Positions 1 through 12,866 of a DNA stretch of 64,000 nt are shown here, in pieces. Position numbers and translations under genes: made by a program. The notes under the pieces were generated by a model that was given only the letters and a program-made list of their open reading frames with translations, was not told the DNA's origin and made no database searches. Each line of letters starts with the position of its first letter. Within the stretch, counting starts at the first letter, position 1. Source of the stretch: Welwitschia mirabilis (Eukaryota; Gnetophyta; Gnetopsida; Welwitschiales); the NCBI GenBank assembly GCA_051453625.1, contig JBOZIK010000001.1, positions 27,923,081 to 27,987,080 of the forward strand. Reading direction: 5' to 3'.

Positions 1-1309
1 GGTAATTAACAAAAGCTTATATTGTGAAATAAGTACAAAAATACTATGAAAGTATGCTAGAAAATGCAAAAAACTATGATACTATTAACTAAAATAATAT
101 TAAACCATTAAATTAAAATCAAAGGTTTACTAAAGAACTAGTTGAGACCATTAACACTACAATCATTTAGTTCAAAATGCATCATCAAGATAAACTCATG
201 ATAAAGTTACTTGAACTATTTAGGTTGATAATTGATACATTTACTATATACATATATAATACTATGGGAAATGAAAAAAATGAAAAAAATAATAAAATAT
301 TTACTAAATACTAAACAATAATTATTTCTAAACATTGGTAATTATTCTAATTTATGTTTATCTATATAAATAGAAATAAGTAAAAGAGAATATTACTTTT
401 TTAAGTAATAAAACATGTTTACAATACTGATTAAAAAATACTAGCTTTTTGGCTTTATATTATATTATTAGAATGTTACATGGAATATCTAACAAGTTTG
501 TGTTTTTCTTTACAGTAAACTGGACCATTAAAGATGCTACTACATCCTTTGTAGGATATCTAAAGATTTCCTTTTACCTCTTTCTTAGTTCTCTTTCTAA
601 AGTTTTTTTGCTAAAAGATCCATTCTCTCCATGGTAATCCTCTTCTTATACCATTTATCCCATTTTTATTTTATCTTTTCCTTTCTTTACTTCCAAAAAA
701 TAGGTGTATGGTTTAACTTATTACTATATTTCTATCACCTTAATTTTCTTTCTTATCCTCATACAAAATAACATTTGTACGTGAAACAAAATGATATAAT
801 ATATATTTGCTAACTTACTAACATACTAACTAACTAATCTATTAACTAGCTAATACATTAAGATAAACACTAGAGATTAAATATTGAATACTATCTAAAA
901 TATATAATTATAAGAACAAAAATATTTTATTAACAAGAAAGATTTACATCATTATCTTTACTCATCATCTCCTACAAGAAAAACTTAGAGGTAACATAGG
1001 AATGAAAACTTACAAAAATTAAGAAATTACAAAAATTAAATATTAAAAATAAAAACCAAAAAAAAAAATGAATTTAAGCAAAACAAGAAAAGCAAATGTA
1101 TATCCTAGACTAATAAAAGACGAGAAAAACTAGTATGATTTGAAGAAGAAATATAAATTAAGAAATTAAAAGTGTAAAATAACCTAAGAAGAAGAAAAAT
1201 TGTATATACACACTACACAGGTAAATAAATTAAAATAAAATTATATACCTATGTAATGAAATTAAACCTTGTAGCTTCCTTAAATTCCTCTCCCATAATT
1301 ATATCAACT
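1..1309. other. A+T-rich stretch, no gene seen
   Basis: I see no convincing coding region or element boundary here. Short open frames, such as a 62-codon one at 449-637, are hydrophobic and low in complexity, have no recognisable motif and are the kind expected by chance in such A+T-rich DNA. It is probably old repeat sequence decayed beyond recognition. Confidence 0.5.
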
Positions 1310-2330
1310 TGTTAGAGTGTAAATTGTGTACTCAAATTCTTATTTCTTTTGAATGAATCTCTAATATTTAGTACGTAAAATCTTTAATAAAACTCACATG
1401 AAATGCACTAATATGTGGGCATTAATCCTAAATGTTGTAATCTAAAGAGGAATTTAAAAGAGGAAGTAAGAGAATCACTTTAATAAAGAAAAATAGATTT
1501 GAATTAATTTTCTAATTTAATTATAAAATCTAAAATGCAATGTAATAGATGAATTCAATCCTAAATGCAAGTTCAAACTAGGTATTCTAACTCATTGTTA
1601 TGTAAGTTAGCCCTTATAATCTGTGTTAATTATAATTACTTCTCACTTAAAAGTAATCAATATAAATCATAAGGAATATATGAAGAATATTTAAGAAAAG
1701 CACTTCAAATAATATTTCATTAATGAAAATGTTCACATTCAGTTAAATAATAAGAACTCATTAATGGAGGAAGCATAGCCCCAGATCAAGCAATGTCCTT
1801 CTCTACAAGTAATATGGATCATTTTCTTAAGTGGTTTTCAATTTATCACAATAATAATTACTACAACTAAGATGAGTAAATGGGGGATCTAAGGGGGTAT
1901 TTATAGATTTTTGGATGACTATAACAGTTATTTAAAAGTTGTAACTAATTAGAGGTAATCATAATAATGATCATATAATTGGTGGGATTAATTTTGTATT
2001 CTTTATATTTGTCATCCACTTGGATGTTATCCAGATGACTAGGTGGGTGACCATTGATATTTCGTCTTCTCATGGATTTTAGTCTTTTCTATGCTTTCTT
2101 AGTGATGATTAACACTTCATGTTCTTTATTCTATCCTAGATGTCATCTAAATAACAAGGTGAATAACTCTCAAATGTCAGTTTTATAAGTTCTATTTCTT
2201 ATGATTCTACAAGTTGTTCTATTTGTCATCTAGATGATGAGGTGAATGATAGGTGATCTTTAATATAATTTGCTTCCTTTTGTTATAATTGGCTTTCCTC
2301 TTATCATATTAATCTTTCTTTATCTTTTTC
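1310..2330 (-). mobile_element. Possible strongly diverged LTR, family A-like
   Basis: Read on the minus strand, this stretch resembles the family A LTRs in order of landmarks. A segment near 1610-1690 (…cccttataatct… then …aaatcataaggaatat…) parallels 12065-12130 in the left LTR of the host element. A reversed TATA box (gtatttatag, 1897-1906) follows at a similar distance, and three copies of the short GTCATC/GATGA palindrome (2011-2252) sit where the family A U3 carries them. Ends are not defined and identity is low, so this is inference; it could instead be a related LTR family. Confidence 0.35.
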
Positions 2331-3440
2331 AAGTACATTGACTATTTAGGTTACCAAGGACTAGTAATAGATTAAGAGAGTCATATCACTAATTTTGTAA
2401 CATCATCTTGGTGTAACATCTTCTTTAATATTTCTTCTTTATGTAATTTTTTTTTATGTAATGTCTTCTTGGTGTAACATCTTTTTTCAATTTTTTTTAA
2501 ATGATTCATAATTAATTCATTTTTATTTAAATTATTATTACTTCCTTATCTTTGGTCTTTACCATTAAAAGTGATTAATTTAAGTATTAAACCTATAAAA
2601 TGAAATTGAAAAAATACTCCAAATATCTTGTTAAATATGGCCAATTTGGATCGTAATAGAAATAATATTTTCTAGCTTGAAAATAGATTTGATTTTAATA
2701 TATCACTAAATAATTAATATGAAAAAAAGGAATTCATTTCCTTTATTTCCATGAATACATGAGTAGTTTTTCTTAGAAAGAACATGACATTTAATCACTC
2801 AAAATTTACCATTTAAAAGACTATAATAAAGGATTTTCTATTTAAATAAGGGTATGATAATTTACTAGATGGAATTATATCTATAAAGAAGGATGAATAT
2901 TTATGTCTAAATGGATGTATTCTATTCATGAATGATAATGATGAAATTTATTCTTTGGATTATAATATCATGGATTCTAAAGATATCTAGAACTTGCTAT
3001 AAGACATCTTTTAAGTTATAAGAAAATCATATAAATAGTCAATAATTCATCAATATTTTATGGTAAATCTTAAAAATATTAAACAAATCAATAATCTTTA
3101 AAAAATATCATTTACATAGAAGAATACTTATATTTAGATTTTAATGTAGAGATAATGCTATGAAAACACCAAGAAAACTTTGTAATTATCTATTTAACTA
3201 GGAATAAAAAGTAAAAAATAAATATGTAAAAAAATAAAATATTAGAGGTAATGTATAAATCACTTTATATTAATAGTGTGAAAGGTATACTGCTTACAAA
3301 TTAAAATTATTTATAGTATCACTTCTATAAATATCCTCAATAGTAACCTCTAAAAGCCTTACTTTGGATTATACTACTTTCATTACTTTGGTTCTTATAT
3401 CCTTTGAAAAATAATATAAATGATTGAAAAGCCAAAATTT
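2331..3440. other. A+T-rich stretch with a small duplicated phrase
   Basis: No gene is visible. The phrase cttggtgtaacatctt occurs twice, near 2407-2424 and 2467-2484, separated by T-rich sequence. The rest is featureless A+T-rich DNA. Confidence 0.5.
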
Positions 3441-4428
3441 TGTATATTTATTTCATAATTTGATTAAATTATTTGAATTAATTAAATCATGCTTTATACA
3501 TTTTTGGTTTGTATTTTAGTTTATATTGTAATTACTATAGAGAGAACATTTACAATACATACATGTCTCTACACACATTAAGACACTCTAATAGGGATAG
3601 GGTAACTTGATAAGAGAGTATAAGGAGAAGAAACTGAAAGACAAAAAATAGAAACCCCTATTCTTATGACACTATAATTAAGAAGGAAGAAGAATAAACC
3701 AAGAAGGAGATAGAGGCCAAGGATAAAAGAGAAGGAAGGAAGTGAGTTAATAATCTTTGGAAAAAGGGAAAAGCATACTAGCAATAGCTAAAACAAGATT
3801 ACAAGATAGAGATCAAGAAGAGAGAAGCTCCAAGGACATGCTAAGAAGGAGAGCAACACTCCTTGTAGTTTTAAATATTACCTAAAAAATAAAGAATTTT
3901 GATTATTACTCTCTAAAATTATGACACTAGTTGAATTTGAGAATTAAAACGTTATTTATGATGTTATTATAATGAGTTAATATTTTACTTTAAAAAGTAA
4001 AGTTCCTATATTCTACTACTATATCTTTATCTTAAAGGTATCAAGATATTGTAGTGGTTAGAAATAGGTGCTATTTAGTACTTCTACAAGATGTTTTTCT
4101 ATTATTTAATTTCTAGGCTTGTATTTTATGTATATATAAAGGTAGTTGAATAATATTAATTTACACATTAAATAAATTAAAATTTATAAATAAGTTAGTT
4201 CTTAACTTAAAAGATCTAAGCAACTATTCTTAAGAGTTAATTCTTAGAAATACACTTTAAATTAAGGCAGTTGAAACTTGGTTGTCTTTGTTAGTTCTGT
4301 AGTAAGCCTCTTAGAAAATTATTAACAACTTTGTTTATTTAACAATGCATTAGCTAGTAGTTTTAAAACTATATTATATAATTTATTATATTCTTACATT
4401 CTTTTTATATAAAAATAAGTACCTATCA
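3441..4428 (+). mobile_element. 5' LTR of an old LTR element (element C)
   Basis: The first ca. 155 bp (TGTATATTTATTTC… to …CTACACACATTAAG) recur at 10884-11038 in the same orientation, about 7.4 kb downstream. That is the spacing of a pair of LTRs. The proposed LTR is 988 bp, opens with TG and closes with …CCTATCA just before a primer-binding-like sequence at 4432. A TATA box (tatatataaa) lies near 4131-4140. Ends rest on this partial repeat and on the TG/CA rule, because the downstream copy is truncated. It is not obviously related to families A or B. Confidence 0.6.
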
Positions 4429-4431
4429 TTT

Positions 4432-4452
4432 TGGCACTATAAGAAGGAACTC
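4432..4452 (+). other. Primer-binding-site-like sequence of element C
   Basis: TGGCACTATAAGAAGGAAC lies four bases after the proposed LTR end. The TGGCACY start matches the beginning of the tRNA-complementary sites of the other elements, but the remainder differs, so a different tRNA or heavy decay is possible. Confidence 0.4.
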
Positions 4453-4489
4453 TAAAGTTAATTAACAAAGATAAAGAAGTGTGTAGTAC

Positions 4490-5660
4490 AAAAATATAGA
4501 GAAGGAAAATGGAGAGATGAAAGGAAAATATTTATGAGGAATTCTAAAAAATATGATTTAGAAGAACAAGGGTAGTAAATCTTAGAAATAGATAAAATAA
4601 GAAGACACTAACATGCATGAATCAACATTAGGTCAAGTAGTAAAAGAACAAATTTTTCATTAACTTATGAAGGAAATGAAATAATGAATAACCAACTTGC
4701 TTGAGGTACCTCATGAATCTACAGAGTCTTCTAGAAATAACTATGATCAGACCCCTAAAAATAAATTTGTGGTAGGGGATTATTAGGACTATGAAGTATT
4801 AATATTTTAAATATTGATACTCATTAGCTATAGGACTTAACTCCTATTAATGTAAATGTCTTGGAAATTTCAAATAAAATAAGAAACATTAATACTATAA
4901 CAATAACTCACATTAAAGGTAACAAATTTGAAGAACGTCTCTCTTCATCTATGTTTATTTGACTTTTTCTATAAGGATAAAGTATTTAGACATAGAATAT
5001 AAACATTTGAGATAATTTATTTTTTCTTTAAAAATAAAGACCTAATTTTGGTATAATAGGAATCCTAAGCATGTTTTTAATTCTTAGGGAGTGCTAAAAA
5101 ATTCTTTCTTAGATAAACTTTAGCCCATGAAAATAATATAGGATATGAGAAATTACATTATATTAAACAAAAATATAATAAAATATTTGATTAATTTATT
5201 AATAAATATAATATATTATTAGCTAGGTATTCGAATTATGAAATTTAATCTAGAGAAAGAGTATGAGCTTTACTAAGAGAATTACAAAGTATAACTTTAA
5301 AGGAATTAGATTAGTTATGTCAAGGACGAATTACAATGAAAAACATGCAAGAAATTAAAGAAGATATGATAAAATTTTGTGAAAGTTAAGGTTTGACTCA
5401 AGAGAAAAAAAGAAAAAGAAAGTGAGGTATCTACTTCTAAAATTGAGGGAGTTATTTATAGCTCTAAACATATTAGTCTTACACAAGACATAGCTAAGAA
5501 AGTGAGTGATAATTTAATTAAAAATTTTGATTAATTATCCATTTAACATTTAAAAAAAATAAGAAGAACCTATTTGTAAATATTATAAAGAAGAAGACTA
5601 TGAAGAGACTAGTTGTCTTTAGATGCAAGAGTTTTTTAATGGTTAGATATAAATATACTA
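4490..5660 (+). pseudogene. Decayed gag-like region of element C
   Basis: Plus-strand reading frames with many stops fill the space where gag should lie. The only recognisable mark is at 5575-5616, where 14 codons have the exact spacing of a CCHC zinc knuckle (C-X2-C-X4-H-X4-C) but with Tyr in place of the second Cys and of His. A basic, Lys/Glu-rich stretch precedes it. Gag proteins of LTR elements bind RNA through this knuckle; this copy would be non-functional. The assignment is inference from spacing and position upstream of an RT remnant. Confidence 0.35.
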
Positions 5661-6167
5661 AATCTAAATGCAATAAATTAATCACAAACTAAAAATAAAT
5701 CTTATTTCTAGTAAAGTAGAAAATGGAAATTAATGATGAAAATCCTTTGCAGAAATATGTCAACTTTAAAAGAAAAGAACAATATGAATATTATAAAAAC
5801 TAAACAAATAAAGATATTAAGGATGATAAAGAAAAGTAAGACTTAGATAAACAAGGGGTAAATATTCTTGTCTGGCCATAACAAAATCCTAGAGAAGCCA
5901 CCAATAAAGTAGTATCAACTAGATTAGAAAAACCTAAAGTAATGAATTGAAAACCAAAAAGAAAAAAAACCAAATAAATAATCTAACTTAACTAGTAAAA
6001 AACTAAAATGAAAATGAAAGAGTGATAAAGGAACAATTAGAAACTATGCCTTTTCTTATAAGAAGTAAAATAATTAAGCATTCTAAGATTTAAAAAACAT
6101 TTTCATTATCATTTATAGATCAAGTTATAGAAAGGAGTTTTAGATATCATTATGATAATTTTCTTAA

Positions 6168-6480
6168 TTGATAATAACATATACATTTAAAGAATTACCT
6201 TATGGATTATGCAACACCCTAGGCACATTTCAAAGCTTAATAAATAGTATCTTTCAAGCTATGATTGAAATATTAGTGGAAGTATTTATGGATGACTTTT
6301 TAACCTTTGAAAATAAATTTGAAGAGGTTTTAAATAGATTAAAAATAGCTTTAGAAATGTTTAAAGAGAATAAACTCAAACTAAGCTAGTATAAAAGTCA
6401 TTTCATGGTTACAAAAGGAATAGTTTTTAATACAAAATTTCTGAAAAAGAGATTTAAGCAAATGAACAAAATCTTTAAAA
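6168..6480 (+). pseudogene. Reverse transcriptase remnant, Ty3/gypsy Athila-like
   Basis: A 73-codon open frame carries the palm domain of a Ty3/gypsy reverse transcriptase. A PYGLCN…GTFQ segment (residues 11-22) is followed by the catalytic box FMDD (residues 40-43, 6285-6296), which is intact here. After the stop at 6387 the same frame continues through a GIV-type strand to about 6480. RT copies element RNA into DNA. The finger domain, RNase H and integrase are not recognisable on either side, so this is an isolated piece. F at the first position of the box points to the Athila/Tat group. It has the same orientation as the LTR at 3441. Confidence 0.75.
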
Positions 6481-8300
6481 ATTCCCTTCAAGGTTCTATA
6501 ATATTGGATTAAGTAATTAATTAACCTAGAATCAAAAGTTTTATATTAACTTTGAGACCAATCAAATGATTACCAAATTTTTAGATTAAAGCAATTTATT
6601 AATATAGAACATAGATTTTGGATTAAATCTTTAATTTATCCCAAAAATTCACTTTATTTCGAAATCAAAGTGGATGTCATTCTTGAAAATGATCTAAGAT
6701 TATTAAAGACCTTCCCATTCTTTACTTTATCTTTATATGTGATACCTCTTGTGTCTCATTCTTTAAAATATTATATGAAAAGAGGATGAGGGTTTTAGGG
6801 GATCCATTAAGAACCCTCAAGTTCTTAATAACTACCATCCTCCTCCAAATTATTAATGCACCTTAATTCTAACTCAATTTATAGTGTTTTAGGATCTTCA
6901 TTAAGAACCCTTAAGTTCTTAATGATTTCCCTCAAAAACCATGATAACAAGCTAGTACTGAGGATTTTATATGATCATTTCTTATACGTCTTTCCAATCT
7001 AAATCCCATTTTTCACTACCCTCTATCTCGACCCTCCATAAAATGGCTCTAAATTGAGCTACATCTTTTCAAATCATTATTTTAAATATTCCATGTTAGC
7101 CTTTCCTATTAAATTCTTAATATATATTAAAAAAAGTTAACAAAACCATCCAACTTTAAGTTAAATTAATTTTACATGTACCATGTTAGATTATAAAGTA
7201 TGGTAATTGGTAAGTTTGCAATTACTTTGCATGTTAATTTTTTATGTGCTTTTATTTTTTCCTTGCAATGGAATTTGTATGAATTCAATTATCTCCCATG
7301 ACTTTTTAAGTAATTATTATTTTTGAAGTTAAATGTTTTAAGTTTTTAAAGGCATTCAGGAGAATGCAATTTTTTTTTAAAGGGGTAGAATGAAATACAT
7401 ACAAATGAAATCATTTGTTTACTTCATTTTACATGTATTATTTAAAAAATGTATTCAAGCCCTTTACCATTTTACATGCTTAAAATATTTAAAACAATAA
7501 TTTCTTAAAAAATTCATTCTCCTATTTGGAAATGAGTTTGAAGTTTTGTTATTTGTATTTTATGAATTGAAGCAAAACCTGTACTAGGGATTTATGCTAT
7601 AAATCCTTAGATAAGCTAAATCAAAGCCCAATTAATAGTTTTTAATATTTGTCAAAAAACTAGTTAACTTAGTAAAAGTGCTAAAACCATAATTAAGTTA
7701 ACTTATAAACTAATTAAAAGTTATGATTATTAATTAGGTAAATTAAAAGTAAGCTAACTAAAATTAACTAATGTTATTAGTTACATAATTAGATGAGACT
7801 TTGAACAAAAAATACTAAATTCCTACCTTACTTAAATAAGTTAAGCCAAGTTTAAATACAAAAACTAATTAATAGTCTCTACTCTTAGCCAAGTAGTTGA
7901 ATAAATTTATTAAACTAAAAGTTCTAATTAGTACATGATATTCATAAATTTATTGATTATTAAAATTTAAGGGAAAAAGAAAGGTTTACTTAAGAATAAT
8001 TAGTAATCTTTGTTGCTAGTTTGAGAACTCGTTAACTTTATCCAAGACTATGAATATATTTATGTTATTCAAATTAAATTATTTAGATAAAAAAAAATTT
8101 CATGTTATCATTGTTTTAAAATGAATAGTCTATTTATCAGAATTTAGAATTATATCTTCTCTAGACTTTATAGGACTATTCATATACCCCTAGCTAGCAA
8201 ATTTTATAATTAAGGTGATTAAAGTAGAATCGATTAACTACTTGATAATGAAGGAAGGATTTAATTTTAAAATAATATTTACCTTTCATAGGAACCTACA
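6481..8300. other. No gene seen; A+T-rich filler inside element C
   Basis: Beyond the RT remnant the sequence stops resembling retroelement coding DNA. It contains two small palindromes (listed separately) and A+T-rich tracts with repeated ttaactta phrases around 7660-7790. It may be an unrelated insertion or decayed pol. Confidence 0.4.
6807..6922. repeat. Two 22-nt palindromes 94 bp apart
   Basis: TTAAGAACCCTCAAGTTCTTAA (6807-6828) recurs as TTAAGAACCCTTAAGTTCTTAA (6901-6922). Each can form an 8-9 bp hairpin. The surrounding ~45 bp (…tttaggg/atc…cattaagaaccc…) are also similar, so this is a short imperfect direct duplication of a hairpin-bearing unit. Confidence 0.6.
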
Positions 8301-10380
8301 GTGCAAATAAGACAAGAAAGTGCTTGAAATTGTTTTGGCTAGTATGGATGTCTTCTTTTCCCAAGAGGATCTTCAAAGAATACTAAATTCAAAAAATGAA
8401 GGAAGATACATAAGATAAATTAGCAAGAAAGAAGATTTAAAGCTTAATTTAGATTCAAAGCATAGTTTACAATTGTTAGGACATACTGCAGTTATTAGAA
8501 AGATATACATTAATAAAGATTTAGAACCTCAACTATTTATTATATCTAGAATGATGGTAGTAATCTTAAACCTCCATTAAATAAGTAAAAGGAAGTGATG
8601 TTGCTAGGTTTATATATATCTGAGGCTATAAAGGATTCCACTAGTTAGAAAAATGTGAATTTTAGTAAAGGAAGTTTCAAGGTATGATAACATATATTTC
8701 AAAAATAAGAAAATTGAAAACTAATGAAATATTTATTAGGATTTCTTATTATCATAATTGGAATTTTAAATTACAAGGAAATTGATCCAAGAGTTAATAA
8801 GTCTCATATAGAAGTCAAATACCTCTGTCTATTTTGGGTTACGAAACTTAATATTCTAAAAATCCATTGAGAAAAAGTGAGTCTAAGAACTTCTACTACC
8901 ATAAAGTCAACACCAGCTAAGGTAAAAAAGCTATCTGTAAGTTAAATTTTCATAGAATGATTATTGCAAATTCTATCCTGGCCTAAATCCATTAGTAGAC
9001 CTAAGAGAATGATAAATTATATATAATATATAGAGCCTTAAACACACTTAGAGAGAAAATATAGCTTTCTATGTAGGACAGGGAGGAGTTTAAAGTAGAA
9101 AAAATGTAGATTTCATGCATACAAATTAAAAATGCATTTTTAAAGATGTAGTTAAAGTAAAAGAGGTAGAAGATTAAAGTAATACAATTGGAAATGAAAG
9201 ATAGAACAATAGCTGCTTGTTCCTCTAATACATAAAAATAACTGTAGAACAACTACAAGAAGTACATGAAAGAATACCAAAATTATAAGTAATTCTAAAA
9301 GAAAAAATGGCTCTAGAAAGTAGGTTAAGAGAGAAACTAGAATTAATTATCTTCTTGTTATAGAACTTGACAACTTCAAAAAAATATGATGTAGCCTATA
9401 TAACATAGTAGTAAAAATTTATCATATTCATACATAATGAAGGGTTATTTCCCTTATCTAAGAAACATTCTTATATCATTTTTGTGAGTTTATAATGTAC
9501 TAATGAAAAATATATGAAATTTTAAGCTAATGCAGAGGGATATAGGAAAAAATAGGTAGATTATTTAGCTTCTAATAATACTTATCAAAGCATCGTTAAA
9601 GCTAATAAAAGATTAATTTAATAATTGTTAAAGAGAAGAGCCAGCTATAGGCAAAAATTAACAACATTGATAGGTTACAAAGACTTATGCAATAAAAAAA
9701 TAATCTAGCTTTGAGCTCTATCCTATCAAAAGTAAAAGAAGAGATTAAAAATAGAGTGAAAATAGTTAGGAAACTAACTGAATGTAGCCATTTTGAAAGA
9801 TTTAACTAATATGGATTAGATAAACTATATCCTAACAAATGCAAGAAAGATTGAACCTAAAATTAAGGGATTGTATAAAATAATAATTATTATATTTAAA
9901 AAGTAATATTATACTAATATGTCTAGAATCAACTCAAACCATCATACAAAACTTGAAAAATAAAAATATGAAATTATTAGATCATACTAAAATGATGGAA
10001 GTTAGATTGGGTAAAAGATTAAGCTTTTTCTTTTAATGAAATTAGAGTCCTAAGAAATATGGATTACTATCCATAAAAATGATATGATTTTATGGAAAAT
10101 TTTTAGAAACAATTATAGAATGTAATATAAAAGTTTTCTAAGGGTTGATTAAATATTAATAAAATTTTTAGTACTTATACAAAACAATTGCAAAATTCAA
10201 AGAGCAATTTTAATGAGAAGAGAAGAGACCTGTCTATTGAGTAGATAATAAACTTAATAAAGACCATATCCACCAAAGTTAGCAAAATTATTGAAGGAAG
10301 TAAGATGAACTTAAATGGAATCCCTTAACAACATCTGTAGCAACTTCGCCTACTTTAGAAAAGGATATTTTCATATATGA
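8301..10380 (+). other. Degenerate region, no gene recognised
   Basis: Plus-strand frames are broken by frequent stops. A few stretches, such as one around 8320-8420, read open for 25-35 codons with a mixed composition that looks more coding-like than random A+T-rich DNA, but I cannot match them to a family. By position they would belong to pol or a third reading frame of element C. Confidence 0.3.
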
Positions 10381-10700
10381 ATATGATAAGGGGTGTATTT
10401 ATTCTTAAATTTGAATTTAGAGATACTATAGAGGTTTGCACAATTTTCTTTAGACATACTTCTAGGGAAGGGATAATTGTTCATACTACATTTATTTCTT
10501 TTACTTCCTCATCTTCTACTATGCCTTAAGAAACTTAACCAAAGGATCTTCCTATTTCAAAAAGAAGAAGAAGAATTTTATATGATGAGGTTACTATAAG
10601 AAAAAGAGGAAAAGAAAAAGCTATAATAATTTAAGAAGTCCTAGTTCCTAAGAAAATTAAAGCACTAAATTTATAAGATCTAGCTCTATTAAAGGAGTAC
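10381..10700 (+). pseudogene. Unknown decayed coding stretch near the 3' end of element C
   Basis: About 105 codons read in one plus-strand frame with only scattered stops. The product would be Ser/Thr-rich followed by a strongly basic Arg/Lys cluster (ca. 10558-10620). No family is recognised. It lies about 180 bp upstream of the proposed 3' LTR. Confidence 0.25.
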
Positions 10701-10883
10701 AGAAAATTCTTGAAATAAATTAGGCAAAAAAGAAAATCTGCATAGTTAGCTTTATAGCAAAATAGAAAAGAATTGCTTAATAAATAATGTTTCAAAAATA
10801 AAATAAAGAAATAATTGTATTCTAAAAATTAATTAGGGATTAACAAAACCTTAAGCATGGCAGAAACTAATGAGTAAAGAATT

Positions 10884-11038
10884 TATATATTTATTTTATA
10901 ATTTGATTAACTTGCTTAAATTAATTAATGTGTGTTTTATATATTTTTGGTTAGTACTTTAGTTAGTGAAGTGATTATTATATAGAAAACATTTACATAT
11001 ATATACATACCTCTACATATGTTATTATACTTTGATAA
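10884..11038 (+). mobile_element. Truncated 3' LTR of element C
   Basis: It matches the first ca. 155 bp of the LTR at 3441 in the same orientation, including the …ACATTTACA…ATACATAC.T…CTCTACA… segment. Similarity fades after about 11038, so the rest of the LTR is missing or too diverged. A purine-rich stretch (cagaaactaatgagtaaaga) directly upstream could be its polypurine tract. Confidence 0.55.
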
Positions 11039-11609
11039 TGATATTAGTAGAAGCTTGATGAGCCTAGTTAATTTTAGCTAGTTTGAAAATGTCTAAGAGA
11101 AGCAAATATGTCTTTGACTTATTAGATATCTTTCATGATTTCAAAAAATTGATAGAATATGTCTTTGATGTATCAAACATCTTTCTTGAAAGTTACATAA
11201 GTAAATTTCAATTTTGTGAAGATGTTAATGATTTGGTAGAAATCTAGAATTTTAATGACTAAAAAAATTAAATTCTATCAAGATATCTTTGACGCTAAAT
11301 ACATATATTTCATGGATTTGATATGTCTACAAATTTCAAGATGTCTAACCTATAAGATAGTTTCAAAATGGGTTTAAAAAAAATGTTAAAACAAAGTTCT
11401 AATGATGAAATTTAATGGCTAATGTATCTAATAACATGTGTGTGATAAATATAACACTTGAAAAGAGAATTTAAATCCTCAAAAACATTATTTTTTTGTG
11501 ATCTTTAATCAAATATGAAATTCTTTTCTTGATTGGTATAAAATGACATAAAAAACTATCAAATAATTAAATCCTTTAAGAAATCTTTAAAAATCATTAA
11601 ACTTTCTTT
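11039..11609. other. Unassigned flank left of the host element
   Basis: This is A+T-rich sequence without recognised coding content. It ends in the GAATT target site. It is the original left neighbour of the insertion at 11615 and may be the remainder of the element C LTR or another repeat. Confidence 0.4.
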
Positions 11610-11614
11610 GAATT
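11610..11614. repeat. Target-site duplication GAATT (left copy)
   Basis: GAATT immediately precedes the left LTR end at 11615 and recurs exactly at 52217-52221, directly after the right LTR end. A 5-bp duplication is the normal product of Ty3/gypsy integration. Confidence 0.85.
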
Positions 11615-12866
11615 TGCTGTGTTATGAATTCATGCAATCTTGAAGTTCTTTAAGTAAACTTATAAATCAAATAACTTGCAAAAAACACATACTAGTATAG
11701 ATGGGAGTTCACCCAAATGTCATAATCATAATGAAGGCACTAAGCTAAGAGTTAGAGAATAGATTTCCAATATGTTTTTGATCTTTCATCTTATAAAAAC
11801 TAAAAAGAAATAAATAAGTAAATGCAATGCAAATGAACAAAAATGAAATGCACATAGAAATGAAATGAACTCTCTTGGTTCCTAATCATTCTATCATAAG
11901 GAGTAGCCTCTCTATAATTTAGATTAATTAAGTAGAGTATTCACTAGTTCTTAACAAATATAAACTATGAGATCTACCAAGTAGAATATAAAATGAAATG
12001 TAAAAAGAAATGGAAAAGCAATGTAAATCTAATATTAAACAAGGTCAACCTAAACCAAGGTTACCCTTATGATTTAGATAAATGATAGAGTTATCACAAT
12101 AAACTATAGTCAATGTAAATCATAAGGGACATACATAATGGAAATGAAATAGAAATTGTATTGATTAAAAATACTATTTGAATTAACTCAAGAAGTTTAC
12201 ATCCACTTATAGACAGAATAACAACACCTCAATGGAAGAGACTCAGCATAACACTAAGGTAACTCCTTTTTGTAGCTCTAGATGGATCTCTTACCCTTTA
12301 ATCTCCTATCACAATCATATCAGGTATAAAGGATGGAAACAAAAATGAAAAAGGTGAAGGTATTTATAGTTTTTCATTGAGGTTCTAGAAACTAAATCCT
12401 AGAAGTTAGAAAAGAAATTCTAATAACCCACATGAATCACTTGACCACATTACAAAGATATTTTTTTTGAAATATACAAGAAATAGATATTGTTTTGACT
12501 ATTGTTGGGATAATATGGGGGACATTACCATATGTTAAATATCTTTATGCCCCAATGTCAGCCCTATAACTTTTATCCATATCAGTAGTATCATCATCCT
12601 GCATGTCGTGGGGATGACATAAGGGATGACAATTTTTTTATCTCCAATATCAAAGGTAAATTAGTATTTTGCATTATGAAGTATTCTTCTAAATATGCAG
12701 TGTTAGAATAAGCCTGAGAAACCACCAAATATGCTAAGAATCACATGTTTTACTGATTATTCTATAAGATATCCATTCTCATCAGTATTACATCCAAACT
12801 TGTGTAAATGTCCTACAAAAGCACTTAAAATACACCATCAAATTTCTATAAATTTGCATCATAACA
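11615..12866 (-). mobile_element. 3' LTR of host element (family A)
   Basis: This 1252-bp LTR lies in reverse orientation. Its outer end (TGCTGTGTTATGAATTC on plus) pairs with TGTTGTGGTGTGAATTT of the right-hand LTR, and its inner end reads …GCATCATAACA next to the polypurine tract. The reversed TATA box is at 12361-12368 (tatttata). The short GTCATCC/GGATGACA palindrome lies at 12594-12632, in the U3. It lacks the duplicated U3 unit found in the plus-strand copies at 18484 and 33345. Confidence 0.88.

Noticed and set aside
449-637. 62-codon plus-strand open frame
   Set aside because: Hydrophobic, low-complexity product, no motif, no homologue in the window; chance open frame in A+T-rich DNA.
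9001-9252. 83-codon minus-strand open frame
   Set aside because: Phe/Tyr/Ile-rich with no recognisable domain; opposite in direction to the decayed coding sequence of element C.
4490-10800. Element C as an endogenous caulimovirid
   Set aside because: LTR-like direct repeats and the FMDD RT box fit Ty3/gypsy better; I saw no convincing movement-protein or coat motif, though decay prevents certainty.
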